A stretch of 44,929 nt of DNA from positions 1 through 44,929 of the forward strand of contig QHTE01000005.1 in NCBI GenBank assembly GCA_003220685.1, given 5' to 3'. The translations under genes and the position numbers were made by a program. This stretch comes from Candidatus Rokuibacteriota bacterium (lineage in GTDB: Bacteria > Methylomirabilota > Methylomirabilia > Rokubacteriales > CSP1-6). Below are positions 23,653 through 31,981 of this stretch, one piece after another. Under the pieces are notes generated by a model. That model did not search any database. It saw only the letters and a list, made by a program, of their open reading frames with translations, and was not told the origin of the DNA. Position 1 is the first letter of the stretch, and the number at the start of each line of letters is the position of its first letter.

Positions 23653-24312
23653 TTAGAGCGTGAGCCGTCCCAGACACGCCACGAGCTCCGCGGGTGACCG
23701 ACAGAGGCCGGCCGCCCCGGCGCCGGTCAGCTCGGCCTGGGACCCATAGCCCCAGAGCACGCCGATCGACCGGACGCCATTGGCCCTGGCCCCCACGATG
23801 TCGCCGGCCCGGTCGCCGATCATCACCGCGAGCTCCGGCGAGATCTTCTCGGTCGCCAGGAGGTGAGCGAGCAGGTCCGCCTTGTCGTCGAACCGCCCCT
23901 CCAGCTCGGGTCCGTAAACTCCAGCAAAGAACGGCTCGAGCCCGAGCCGGCGCACGATCCGGTCGGCGTAGGGCTTCGGCTTCAGGGTCGCGACGAACGT
24001 GGCCGACGCCGGGGCCCGCGCGTGGTCGAGCATCTGGGTGACCCCGGCGTAGACCTGATTCTCGAAGAGTCCGGTGTCGCCGTACTCCTCGCGGTAGAGC
24101 GCCAGCGCCCGCTCGATCAGGCTCCGGTCCGCCGTCTCGAGCAGGGTCCGGAAGGTTTCCCGGAGCGAAGGCCCGATGAACGACGCGAGCACGTCGTCCG
24201 ACGGGCAGGGCGCGCCCAGCGTGTCGAGCGCGTACTTCATACACCTGACGATACCGGGCCTGGGGTCGGTCAGGGTTCCGTCGAGATCGAACAGCAGCAC
24301 GAACGGCTTCAC
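23653..24312 (-). CDS. HAD-superfamily hydrolase (phosphoglycolate phosphatase-like)
   Basis: 219 residues. Motif I is FDLDGTLTD with D9 and D11, and the cap domain runs from about 15 to 85. Motif II/III is around ATFVATLKPKPYADRIV, and motif IV is AVMIGDRAGDIVGARANG. It is a subclass I phosphatase of the Gph/PhnX-like group, acting on a small phosphate ester. The start is GTG 24312, overlapping the EthD stop (GTGA). 130 bases of relatively A/T-richer sequence separate it from the next gene. Confidence 0.88.
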   Translation of the reverse strand: MKPFVLLFDLDGTLTDPRPGIVRCMKYALDTLGAPCPSDDVLASFIGPSLRETFRTLLETADRSLIERALALYREEYGDTGLFENQVYAGVTQMLDHARAPASATFVATLKPKPYADRIVRRLGLEPFFAGVYGPELEGRFDDKADLLAHLLATEKISPELAVMIGDRAGDIVGARANGVRSIGVLWGYGSQAELTGAGAAGLCRSPAELVACLGRLTL

Positions 24313-24632
24313 GCGACGATCACGTGCTCCGTCGTGACGATGAAAGCCACCGGCCCGGGCGCGATGAAGTTGCCGTCGTCGGCCTGTGCCCGATCCCATT
24401 CCGGTGTCGTCGTCGCCGCGCGCGGCGCCGCCGAGTCATCGAACCACACTTCAGCGATGCCGTCGTACACCGGCTCCCCGCTTCGGTAGGCGGCGGGGCG
24501 CGTGTGCGACTGGACATACCGGCGCACGCCCGGGACCTTCGTGACCACGTCCGGATGCCGCGTGCGCCAGTAAGCCTGGAATTCTTCGACGGGCATCCCG
24601 GCGCGGCGCTTGAAGAACGAGAGGGCCTTCAC
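24309..24632 (-). CDS. EthD-domain protein
   Basis: 107 residues, a dimeric alpha/beta barrel-type fold. The EthD pattern is seen in LSFFKRRAGMPVEEFQAYWR, TRHPDVVTKVPGVRRYVQSH and DGIAEVWFDD. EthD proteins accompany monooxygenase or lactone pathways and may bind or cyclise intermediates; no activity can be assigned. The start is GTG 24632 (GTGA overlap with the GNAT stop); GTG 24635 is also in frame. Confidence 0.82.
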   Translation of the reverse strand: MKALSFFKRRAGMPVEEFQAYWRTRHPDVVTKVPGVRRYVQSHTRPAAYRSGEPVYDGIAEVWFDDSAAPRAATTTPEWDRAQADDGNFIAPGPVAFIVTTEHVIVA

Positions 24633-25255
24633 CACGGCTTTCGCGCGAGCGATGCCTCGAGCTTCGCGCGGATCGTCGGCCACTCCGCCCGCACGATGGA
24701 GTAGTACGCGGAGCTCCGGACCGAGCCGTCCTGGGCGGGCATGTCGGCCCGCCGCACGCCCTCGAGCCGGGCCCCGAGCCGCTCGATGGCCTGTCGCGAG
24801 CGCACGTTGCGCTCGTCGGTCTTGAGCGTGACCCGATGTACCTCCCACATGTCGAACGCGTGACCTAGCATCAGATACTTCGCCTCCGTGTTGCATCGCG
24901 TGCGCTGGGCCGAGTCCGACAGCCACGTCGCGCCGATCTCGACCGCGTCCGGTCTGTCCGTCCGCTGCAGGGAGGACCCGGCGGGCCAGCGCCATTGCTG
25001 GAGATCCAGATAGCTCGTGGAGCCCACGACCCGGCCGTGCCACACGGTGACGAACGGCATGCGACGGCCTTCGTCGCGGTCCCGAAGCGCCGCCGCGATG
25101 TAGCTCTCGGCGTCCTCGATCCCGGCCGGCACGCGCGTGTAGATGTAATGCTGCCGCGATTCGGCGGCGGCCGCGGCGAGGGCGCCGGCGTCCGTGAGCG
25201 ACAGCGAACGCAAGGTGACCGTCGGACCCTCGAGAACGGGCTGATCCAGGCTCAT
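24629..25255 (-). CDS. GNAT acetyltransferase, RimJ/RimL type
   Basis: 208 residues of the RimJ/RimL-like group. Motifs are VTLRSLSLTDAGALAA, VVGSTSYLDLQQWRW, DAVEIGATWLSDSAQRT, HAFDMWEVHRVTLKTDERN and RSRQAIERLGARLEG. The acetyl-CoA loop is the atypical NTEAKYLML segment usual for this branch. The target may be a protein N-terminus or an amino compound. ATG 25255 overlaps the upstream GNAT stop. Confidence 0.87.
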   Translation of the reverse strand: MSLDQPVLEGPTVTLRSLSLTDAGALAAAAAESRQHYIYTRVPAGIEDAESYIAAALRDRDEGRRMPFVTVWHGRVVGSTSYLDLQQWRWPAGSSLQRTDRPDAVEIGATWLSDSAQRTRCNTEAKYLMLGHAFDMWEVHRVTLKTDERNVRSRQAIERLGARLEGVRRADMPAQDGSVRSSAYYSIVRAEWPTIRAKLEASLARKPW

Positions 25256-25710
25256 CCGGCCTTCACCTCGACCTCGAATACCGGCAAGGTCCGATCGGGA
25301 TCACCCTCCACCGGAGCGGGAACCGTTGCCCTTCGCTGCGCGCCCATCCGCGCGTAGAAACCCGCCGCGTAGGGATCGGCCTCGATGACCACGATACCGG
25401 GCCGGATGGCCCGGACTCGGTCGAGGGCGTGGCCGTACATGTGGCGCCCGACGCCTCGTCCGTGCCAGCGCGGGTCGACCCAGAAGTGCTCGAGCGACCA
25501 GCGGTCGCCCCGCGGCTCCAGCGCATAGAACCCGACCATCTCGTGATCCCGCGCCGCGACGTAGACGAGCTGGCGTTCGACATACTCCGGCGTGATGCTC
25601 AGAATCGGTGCCCAGACCGCCAGCCACGCTCGGGGGTAGCCCCAGTGAGCCTTCGCGGCGCGGGCGATCTGCGACAGGCGCTCCGAGTCGCCGGGCAGCG
25701 CCCGTCGCAT
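25252..25710 (-). CDS. GNAT-family N-acetyltransferase
   Basis: 152 residues from ATG 25710. The acetyl-CoA loop is WVDPRWHGRGVGRHMYGHA and the C-terminal helix-turn reads DPYAAGFYARMGAQRRAT. Upstream of the ATG the frame stays open and reads LSKRDVELRM. GGGAGG lies seven bases before an in-frame CTG at 25737, so a CTG start is conceivable. 143 bases separate it from the broken VOC gene upstream. Confidence 0.83.
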   Translation of the reverse strand: MRRALPGDSERLSQIARAAKAHWGYPRAWLAVWAPILSITPEYVERQLVYVAARDHEMVGFYALEPRGDRWSLEHFWVDPRWHGRGVGRHMYGHALDRVRAIRPGIVVIEADPYAAGFYARMGAQRRATVPAPVEGDPDRTLPVFEVEVKAG

Positions 25711-25853
25711 CCGAAGCTCGACGTCGCGCTTGGACAGCTCGTGGCCTCCCGTTGCTCCGGCGTCGGCGTGATGAGGGCGAGCCGAACATAGCCCAAGACG
25801 ATCCTGACGAACAAGCCGCGCCGATGGCCGCCGCCGTGCGGCTCGCGCCGCGC

Positions 25854-26452
25854 CTAGTCCGCCGGCCGCCGCTTGAACACGGCGCCCAGTACCGGATGGA
25901 GATCGTCGGTGAGCGGGACCGCCCGACGGCTGGAGTACTCGATCCAGAGCGGCCCTTCGTCGCGGACCGGGTCGATCTCGATCGCGACGTACATGAACGA
26001 GCCCGGCCATCGGTAGACGAGCGTGCCGTCGGCTCGCTCGGCGCGCGCGCCCTGGAGGACTGCGCCCCACTGGGTGCGCGCGCGTTCCCGCGAGCGCGCG
26101 CTGAGGCGCAGGCCGAGCACCGTGATCGCCGGCACGGGCTCGCGCGCACCCGGCAGGTGCCGGCGGCTCTCGTCGCGCGGCGGCGGGCTCGACGAATCGG
26201 CGCTGGTCTCGGCGAACTGGACGACGATGCCCTGGGCCTGTCGCGGGTGAAGGAACGCTTCCTTCCACTCCGGATCCGAATCGTCGTAGCCCACGATCGA
26301 GTAGCCGCGGGCCCGGGCGAGTGCCAGAAGCTGAACGCGTCCCTCGTCATGCCGTAGGCCGAGCGCCCGCCGAGCTCGCCCGCCAGGATCGCCTCGGCAT
26401 CGGCCAGACGCGCCACCGCGATGGCGATGTGGTCGAACAGGACCGGGCGCAC
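25854..26452 (-). pseudogene. VOC-family (epimerase-like) gene with internal loss and frameshift
   Basis: The N-terminus starts at GTG 26452 with MRPVLFDHIAIAVARLADAE and GELGGRSAYG. The C-terminal part, in another frame, reads ALARARGYSIVGYDDSDPEW, KEAFLHPRQAQGIVVQFAE and a further tail with FKRRPAD at 25854. The family normally has about 50-60 residues between these pieces, including the second metal ligand and the core strands of the first module. The join is near 26340 and changes frame. As written it is not functional. It sits five bases downstream of the enolase-superfamily gene. The tail beyond residue 100 is longer than in plain epimerases and reads intact. Confidence 0.72.
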
Positions 26453-26457
26453 CGGGC

Positions 26458-27567
26458 CTAGGACAGGACGGTGGTCTTCTTGCGCTCGATCAGCGCGAAG
26501 TCGATCGCGGCGCCGAGCCCGGGGCCATTGATCGCGTGGACCTGTCCGGTCCGGTCGACCTCGATGTCCTCCACGAGACCGTACTTCTGCGCGCCGGACG
26601 GCAGCAGCACCTCGAAGAACTCGCAGTTCTTGATCGCCATGATGACGTGGAGGTTGGCGACGTTGTTCAGCGAGTTGCCGCCGTGGTGCACCTCGAAGTT
26701 CATGTGGAAGGCTTCGGCCAGGTGCGCCGTCTTGACCAGCGACGTGATCCCGCCCTTCACGGCGACGTCGCCGCGCAGGTAGTCCGTCGCCTGCGCGGTG
26801 AGCCACGGGGCGAAGGCGGTGAAGCCGCCGGGCGCGTACTCGGTGGCGAGGATCGGAATCGAGAGCTTCTGCTTCAGCTTGACGTAGTTGTAGATGTCGT
26901 CGTCGGCCAGTGGGTCTTCGTACCAGTGGAAGCCGAGCCGCTCGACCGCCTGTCCCACGCGCAGCGCGTCCGGATAGACGTACGCCCACGTCGAGTCGAG
27001 CATGACCGTGAACTTGTCCCCGACCGCCCGGCGGACCGCCTCGCAGACCTCGATGTCCACCCTGGGGTCGGTCGGCGGATGGATCTTGTACGCGGTCCAG
27101 CCCTCGGCCTTGAACTTCGCGGCCTCCTCCGCGTACGCCTCCTTCGAGGGGAGCACGGCCGAGCTCGCGTAGGCGGGCACGCTGTCGCGATAGGAGCCGA
27201 GGAGGCGATGGATCGGCTGCCCGGCCACCTTGCCCGCGATGTCCCAGAGCGCGACGTCCACGGCGCCGATCGCGCGGTACGTCGTCGCGCGGTTGCGTTG
27301 CCAGAGCCCCTGGTAGAGGCGCTCGCGATCGAGCGGGTTCTGGCCCATCACGACCGGCTTGAGGAACTGGATCAGCGACTCGCCGTCCAGGTGGGCCCCG
27401 CGTTGCGCAGAGCCCAGGAAGGCGTGGCCCTCGACGCCGTCGTCGGTCTTGATCGCGAGCAGGCCGAGGTGGCTCTTGCCGCTGAAGCGTCCGGTGTGCC
27501 GGCCGTACGTCGTCGCGGGGATATCGGTCCAGGCGAATATGGTAAGCGTGACGTCGGTGATCTTCAC
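26458..27567 (-). CDS. Mandelate racemase/enolase-superfamily protein
   Basis: 369 residues. The barrel shows the acid/base lysine region YKIHPP (K161, H163). The Mg2+ ligands D191 (MLDSTWAY), E217 (WYEDPL) and E243 (ATEYAPGG) are present, as is the histidine base in FEVHHGGNS (about 294). This is the mandelate racemase subgroup, abstracting a proton alpha to a carboxylate. Sugar-acid dehydratase or racemase activity is likely but unproved. The start is GTG 27567, with GGAGG nine bases upstream. A downstream VOC gene and upstream acyl-CoA dehydrogenases suggest an organic-acid catabolic operon. Confidence 0.9.
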   Translation of the reverse strand: MKITDVTLTIFAWTDIPATTYGRHTGRFSGKSHLGLLAIKTDDGVEGHAFLGSAQRGAHLDGESLIQFLKPVVMGQNPLDRERLYQGLWQRNRATTYRAIGAVDVALWDIAGKVAGQPIHRLLGSYRDSVPAYASSAVLPSKEAYAEEAAKFKAEGWTAYKIHPPTDPRVDIEVCEAVRRAVGDKFTVMLDSTWAYVYPDALRVGQAVERLGFHWYEDPLADDDIYNYVKLKQKLSIPILATEYAPGGFTAFAPWLTAQATDYLRGDVAVKGGITSLVKTAHLAEAFHMNFEVHHGGNSLNNVANLHVIMAIKNCEFFEVLLPSGAQKYGLVEDIEVDRTGQVHAINGPGLGAAIDFALIERKKTTVLS

Positions 27568-27649
27568 GCGGCAGCCCCTCCATTTTCTCTGTTGCCGATA
27601 CTGCACGCGCCGATCGATGGCGCCCCGAAAGCCTGCTGTCTCTTCAATC

Positions 27650-28708
27650 TCATCGCGCGGTCAGGTGCGGCCAGAGCGCGTCGGCGCCGCGCTCGGCGAC
27701 CGAGCGGCCGAGCGCGATTGCCCACTCGCCCTCGCCGCCGAACTCGGCGCGCCACGACCACAAGCGGCGCGTCGCGAACTGGAGCGCGTGCTCGTAGGTG
27801 AACCCGATCGCGCCATGCACCTGATGAGCGATCGAGGCGCCGATGCCCGCCGCCTCGCCGACCCGCACCTTCGCGACGGCGATCTCGAACGCGGCGTCGC
27901 CGCGGTCGGCGGCGCGGAACGCGTTGGCCGCCGCCGTGCCCGCCGCGGCCGTGTGCCCGGCCAGCACCGCCAGGTTCTGCTGGATCACCTGGAACGAGCC
28001 GATGGGCTTTCCGAACTGACGCCGTTCGGTCGCGTACTGCGAGGCCTGACGCAACAAATAGTCGAGGCCGCCGGCCATCTGGGCCGCGCGCACCAGCGCG
28101 CCGTAGAGCCACACCGCCTGCGCCGGAACGCCGCGACCGGCCGGCACGGCAGCGACGACGGGCGCGTCCTCGAAGGCCAGCGTATCGCGCGGCTCACGCG
28201 CGAGGTTCTGATCCGTCTTGACCTGTCCGGCCCCGCGCGCGGCGAGCGCGACCATCGTGCGTCCCTCGGCCTCGGTGACGACGACGACGTGGCCGGCCGC
28301 CCGGCCCCACGGCACGCGCGCCGCGGTCCCGCTGAGCCGCCAGCCGCTCCCGGCGCGCGCCAGGCGCAGGCGCTCGTCGCGATGAACGGGCGCGATCGTC
28401 AGCGGCCCCGAGGGCACGTCGAGCCCGGACGCCGAGAGGAGCCACGCGCCCACGATGGTCTCGGCGAGCGGCAGCGGCACCGCGTGGCGGCCCGCGGCGC
28501 GCGCGACCACGAAGGCGTCGCCCCAGCTTCCCCCGGCGCCGCCCTTCGACTCGACGACCAGCGGCAAGGTCAGGCCGCTCTCCTCCACCGCCTGCCAGAG
28601 CGCCTCGGGCCAGGCGCCGGTCTCGGCGGATTCGAGGAGGTCCTTCGTGACGAGGTCGGTGAAGAGGCGCGTGACGACGTCGCCGAGGATCGTCCGCAGC
28701 TCGTTCAC
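27650..28708 (-). CDS. Acyl-CoA dehydrogenase, short divergent partner subunit
   Basis: 352 residues. The C-terminal helical bundle is recognisable in YATERRQFGKPIGSFQVIQQ, VAKVRVGEAAGIGASIAHQV and HGAIGFTYEHALQFATRRL. The N-terminal and mid domains are more divergent. Such short, divergent chains often pair with a full-length acyl-CoA dehydrogenase to make an alpha2-beta2 enzyme, as in actinobacterial steroid-degrading ChsE4/ChsE5. The full-length partner lies directly upstream. GTG 28708 overlaps its stop (GTGA). Confidence 0.86.
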   Translation of the reverse strand: MNELRTILGDVVTRLFTDLVTKDLLESAETGAWPEALWQAVEESGLTLPLVVESKGGAGGSWGDAFVVARAAGRHAVPLPLAETIVGAWLLSASGLDVPSGPLTIAPVHRDERLRLARAGSGWRLSGTAARVPWGRAAGHVVVVTEAEGRTMVALAARGAGQVKTDQNLAREPRDTLAFEDAPVVAAVPAGRGVPAQAVWLYGALVRAAQMAGGLDYLLRQASQYATERRQFGKPIGSFQVIQQNLAVLAGHTAAAGTAAANAFRAADRGDAAFEIAVAKVRVGEAAGIGASIAHQVHGAIGFTYEHALQFATRRLWSWRAEFGGEGEWAIALGRSVAERGADALWPHLTAR

Positions 28709-29853
28709 CGAAGCCCCAGCCCGCGCGCGATGATCCCGCGCAGGATCTCGCGCGTGCCGCCGCGGAGGGAAAACGACGGCGCGCGCTGCATGAGAAAGCC
28801 GAGCACCTGCTGGAGATCGCTGCCCGTGTCGATCGTCGGCTCGACGCCGAGCAGCGCGTGGACGATCTCGGGCCCCTCCTGCTCGAACGTGGTGCCCACG
28901 TCCTTCACCACCGCGGCTTCGAGGTTCGGATTCTCGCCCGCCTCAAGCATGAGGGCGACCGAGAGCGACATCTGCCGCAGGGTGGCGAGGTGCGCCACGA
29001 GCCGGCCGACGGTCGCCGCGGCGCGCTCGCCCGGATCCTTCGACACCTCGCGGACCAGCTCGAGCAGCAGCGCGAAGCTCGACAGGTAGCGCTCCGGGCC
29101 GCTGCGCTCGAAGGCCAGCTCGGTCGTCACCTGCTTCCAGCCCGCGCCCTCCTCGCCGACCCGCATGTCCTCGGGCACGAAGACGTCCTCGAAGACCACC
29201 ATGTTGAAGTGGTGCGAGCCCGCCAGGTCGATGATCGGGCTCATCGTGATGCCGGCGAGCTTCGTGTCCACGAGGAACTGCGTGAGGCCCTCGTGCTTCT
29301 TCGCCGGGTCGTGGTGGGTGCGGAACGTCGCGATCATGTAGTCGGCCAGATGGGCGTTGCTCGTCCAGACCTTGGTGCCGTTGACCCGATAGCCGCCGGC
29401 GACGCGCTCGGCGCGCGTGCGCAGCGAGGCGAGGTCCGAGCCCGAATCCGGCTCGCTCATGCCGATCGCGAACGCGAGCTCCCCACGCGCGATCGCCGGC
29501 AAGAACTTCTGGCGCTGCGCCTCGGTGCCGAATCTCAAGAGGAGCGGACCGGACTGGCGGTCGGCGATCCAGTGGGAGGACACGGGCGCGCCGGCCGCCA
29601 GCATCTCCTCGAGCACGACGTAACGCTCGAGCGCGCTCCGCTCGTGCCCGCCGTAGCGCTTCGGCCACGTCATCGCGATCCAGCCGCGGACACCCATCTT
29701 TTTGCTGAACTCGCGGTCGAAGCCGCCCCAGGAGTGCGCGCGCCGCACCGGCGCGGCGTCGCCGAGCTCCCGGCGCAGGAACTCGCGCACCTCGGCGCGC
29801 AGCGCCTCGGCCTCGGGCGGCAGCTCGCCCAGCTCGAACCGGAACGTCTGCAT
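28705..29853 (-). CDS. Acyl-CoA dehydrogenase, full-length subunit
   Basis: 382 residues. Landmarks are the N-terminal helices, WPKRYGGHERSALERYVV, the FAD-binding MSEPDSGSDLASLRTRA, VWTSNAHLADYM, FAD/substrate loop FEDVFVPEDMRVGEEG, and the C-terminal SLRGGTREILRGIIARGL. It should oxidise an acyl-CoA to the 2-enoyl-CoA with an ETF acceptor. The chosen start is ATG 29853; GTG 29859 overlapping the VOC stop would add two residues. Coupled to the short subunit at 27650. Confidence 0.9.
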   Translation of the reverse strand: MQTFRFELGELPPEAEALRAEVREFLRRELGDAAPVRRAHSWGGFDREFSKKMGVRGWIAMTWPKRYGGHERSALERYVVLEEMLAAGAPVSSHWIADRQSGPLLLRFGTEAQRQKFLPAIARGELAFAIGMSEPDSGSDLASLRTRAERVAGGYRVNGTKVWTSNAHLADYMIATFRTHHDPAKKHEGLTQFLVDTKLAGITMSPIIDLAGSHHFNMVVFEDVFVPEDMRVGEEGAGWKQVTTELAFERSGPERYLSSFALLLELVREVSKDPGERAAATVGRLVAHLATLRQMSLSVALMLEAGENPNLEAAVVKDVGTTFEQEGPEIVHALLGVEPTIDTGSDLQQVLGFLMQRAPSFSLRGGTREILRGIIARGLGLR

Positions 29854-29855
29854 GC

Positions 29856-30245
29856 TCACGCGTACGACTCGCGCTTGCGGAGCTCGACGAAGAGGCCGTG
29901 CGTGTCTTGCGGATGCACCCAGGCCACGTCCGGGCGCCGGCCGTCGACGCGCACGCCGGCCTTCTTCAGGCGCTCGACGCTGCCGGGGATGTCCTGGCAC
30001 TCGAAGCCCACGAGGTAGACGCCTTCGCCGTGCTTGGCGAGGAAGCGGCCGACCGCCTTGTCCGGATCGGTCGGCTGCAAGAGCTCGATGTGGCCGATGC
30101 CCGTCGGCAAGATCGCGTTCTTGAACCCGAACTCCTTGGACTCGCCGCGGTGATGCACCTTCAAGCCGAAGAGCCCGGTGAACCGCTCGATCGCGGCCTC
30201 GATGTCGCGCACCACGACGGTCAGCTCGACGACGTCGCCCAGCAT
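29856..30245 (-). CDS. VOC-family protein (methylmalonyl-CoA epimerase-like)
   Basis: 129 residues. The fold is of the epimerase type (AIERFTGLFGLKV, GHIELLQPTDPDKAVGRFLA), ending GLFVELRKRE. However, the usual metal histidines are changed: the first strand reads DVVELTVVV rather than D-H, and the site normally H-H reads EGVYLVGFEC. Three glutamates remain as possible ligands. It is thus either a non-standard epimerase or a binding protein. ATG 30245 has AGGAGG seven bases upstream. First gene of the minus-strand acyl-CoA operon. Confidence 0.82.
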   Translation of the reverse strand: MLGDVVELTVVVRDIEAAIERFTGLFGLKVHHRGESKEFGFKNAILPTGIGHIELLQPTDPDKAVGRFLAKHGEGVYLVGFECQDIPGSVERLKKAGVRVDGRRPDVAWVHPQDTHGLFVELRKRESYA

Positions 30246-30307
30246 GATGAGCCTCCTGGGAAACCGCTACGGCAGGGCGGATCATACAGTAGAATCACCT
30301 GGCCCGC

Positions 30308-30597
30308 ATGCGCCGCTCCGTCGCAAAACTCTTCTTCGGCTCGCCTCGGCCGGCGGGGCCCCAGCCCCGCGACGGCCCAAGCACTACGGGACGATCTTCG
30401 GCACGCTGAGCCTGACGTCGATCATCGGCCGTGCGATCGGGCCTTGGATCGCCGGCGCGCTGCACGACCGCACCGGCGACTACGTGCTCGCGTTCTGGCT
30501 CTCGATCGGCGCCAGCCTCGTGTCGGCCGTCGCGATCTGGCTGGCCGCGCCGCGCAAGGTCCGGGCGGTTGCCGGACGTGTCCCGCGCGGTTTATAA
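30308..30597 (+). pseudogene. MFS transporter remnant (ends only)
   Basis: ATG 30308 starts MRRSVAKLFFG, a typical first few residues of an MFS permease, but the frame then fails. From about 30379, in another frame, a good MFS C-terminus reads KHYGTIFGTLSLTSIIGRAI, then a segment ending in WIAGALHDRTGDYVLAFWL, and a last helix to the stop at 30597. Around 300 central residues are gone. Only the last two or so membrane helices are left. Not functional as written. Confidence 0.65.
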
Positions 30598-30609
30598 GGG
30601 AGGCCTCTT

Positions 30610-30690
30610 ATGAGCACGATCGCCGCGCAGCCGCTGAGAGGCGCCGCAGTCTGGCACGGACGCGACCTCGCGGCGGGATCGCTCAGGCCT
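30610..30690 (+). pseudogene. 5' fragment, possibly of a TauD/TfdA-like dioxygenase gene
   Basis: ATG 30610 is preceded by GGGAGG with good spacing and opens MSTIAAQPLRGAAVWHGRDL. This resembles the first residues of some TauD/TfdA-like dioxygenases. After about 25 codons the similarity ends, and the frame runs into the convergent FKBP gene to a stop at 30736-30738. It appears to be a gene start without its body. The family guess rests on few residues. Confidence 0.35.
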
Positions 30691-30694
30691 GACG

Positions 30695-31369
30695 CTACTT
30701 CGCGATGTCGAGCAGCTCCACCTCGAAGACCAGCGTAGCGCCGGGCTTGATCTGCGGAGGCCGGCCCTGGTCGCCGTACGCGATGTCCGAGGGGCACACG
30801 AGCCTGCTCTTGCCGCCGACCTTCATCATCTGCACGCCCTCGCTCCAGCACTTGATCACGCCGTTCAGCGGCAGCTCGATCGGCGCGCCGCGCTGGACGG
30901 AGCTGTCGAACACGGTGCCGTCGGTAAGGGTGCCGTGGTAGTGCACCTTCACCTTGTCGGTCGCCTTCGGCGAGGGCCCGGTACCGGGCTTGAGCGTCGT
31001 GATGATGAGCCCCGACGCGGTGCGCGTCGCGCCCTTCTCCGCTGCGGCTTTGTCGAGGAAGGCCTGACCTGCCTTTTTTTCGACCGCCGCCGCCGCGCCC
31101 GCGCGCGAGGCCTGTAGCTGCGAGATCTTCGCGGCGTACGTCTGGACGTCGACCTTGTACTCCTTCTTGAGGACGCCGTCGCTCACACCCGCCAGCACCG
31201 GCTCGAGATCGGCCGCGCTCAGGTTGAAGCTGGCGAGGTTCTGGCTGATCACGAGGCCCAGGGCGTAGAGGGTCTTCTGGTCGTCGGACTTCAGCTCGGG
31301 GCCGGCGGCGCCGCTGACGGCCGCGGCGGCCAGGACGAGGGCGACGGAGAGGGCGAAGGATTTGAACAT
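30695..31369 (-). CDS. FKBP-type peptidyl-prolyl isomerase with N-terminal dimerisation domain
   Basis: 224 residues. A signal peptide (MFKSFALSVALVLAAAAV) is followed by an FKBP_N helical domain (SDDQKTLYALGLVISQNLAS) of the Mip/FkpA type. The FKBP core is KVHYHGTLTDGTVFDSSV, then IKCWSEGVQMMKVGGKSRL, AYGDQGRPPQIKPGATLVFE and VELLDIAK. It should be a periplasmic folding catalyst, probably a dimer. ATG 31369 fits the signal peptide. Intact. Confidence 0.93.
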   Translation of the reverse strand: MFKSFALSVALVLAAAAVSGAAGPELKSDDQKTLYALGLVISQNLASFNLSAADLEPVLAGVSDGVLKKEYKVDVQTYAAKISQLQASRAGAAAAVEKKAGQAFLDKAAAEKGATRTASGLIITTLKPGTGPSPKATDKVKVHYHGTLTDGTVFDSSVQRGAPIELPLNGVIKCWSEGVQMMKVGGKSRLVCPSDIAYGDQGRPPQIKPGATLVFEVELLDIAK

Positions 31370-31390
31370 CGGGGGTCCTTTCTTCGCGGC

Positions 31391-31416
31391 GATTAGCGTA
31401 GGAGATTAGCGTAGGA
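31391..31416. repeat. 13-base tandem duplication
   Basis: GATTAGCGTAGGA occurs twice in immediate tandem in the divergent spacer between the FKBP gene and the decarboxylase operon. It may be a slippage product or a tandem regulator half-site. Confidence 0.6.
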
Positions 31417-31444
31417 TAAGTCGATCTTCTCACGGGAGGCCCGG

Positions 31445-31981
31445 ATGCCGGAATCGATTCCTGCGCCGCTGATCATCGACACGCTCAGGGACACGTTTCG
31501 CGAAGCGCGCGGCGGCAGCATGCGCGAGCCTCTCGGCTGGATCCTGAGCGTCCCCGACACCCACCAGAAGACCGTGCTCGCCGCGCTCGACAAGGAGCGC
31601 GCCCTGCGCGTGGTCACGTGCGCCACCGAGGACGAGGCCAACGCCATCGCCGCCGGGCTCTGGATCGGCGGCGAGCCGGTCGTGCTCATGATCCAGCACG
31701 CCGGGCTCTACGCCTCGGTGAACACCTTGCGCGGCGTCGCGATGGACGGGCGCGTGCCGACGTTCTACATGATCGGCCTGCTGCAGCGCGAGCGCGACCG
31801 GGATCCGAAAGAGTCGCGGCACTCGATGGTCCGCTTCGCCGAGCCGCTGCTCGACACGTTCGGCGTGCCGCACGCGCGGCTTGAAGGTCCGGACGACGTG
31901 CACCTGATTCCCGAGTACTACCGCCTGAGCCGCCAGCGCCGCGGGCCGGCGGCGGTGCTCGTGGGCCTGGAGACCAGCTAG
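31445..31981 (+). CDS. Thiamine-diphosphate decarboxylase, alpha (PYR) subunit, sulfopyruvate/phosphonopyruvate type
   Basis: 178 residues forming the ThDP PYR domain only. The activating glutamate region is CATEDEANAIAAGLWIGG (E62-E64), with the small GGEPVVLMIQHAGLYASVN strand-turn after it. Subunit size and pairing with the next gene match the sulfopyruvate decarboxylase ComD/ComE split and phosphonopyruvate decarboxylase relatives. The substrate, a 2-oxoacid, is unknown. ATG 31445 has GGGAGG five bases upstream. The next gene starts immediately after the stop. Confidence 0.83.
   Translation: MPESIPAPLIIDTLRDTFREARGGSMREPLGWILSVPDTHQKTVLAALDKERALRVVTCATEDEANAIAAGLWIGGEPVVLMIQHAGLYASVNTLRGVAMDGRVPTFYMIGLLQRERDRDPKESRHSMVRFAEPLLDTFGVPHARLEGPDDVHLIPEYYRLSRQRRGPAAVLVGLETS

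Noticed and set aside
25599..25814. Small minus-strand frame MFVRIVLGYVRLALITP
   Set aside because: It overlaps the GNAT gene in another frame and loses sense after about 12 residues. At most a remnant.
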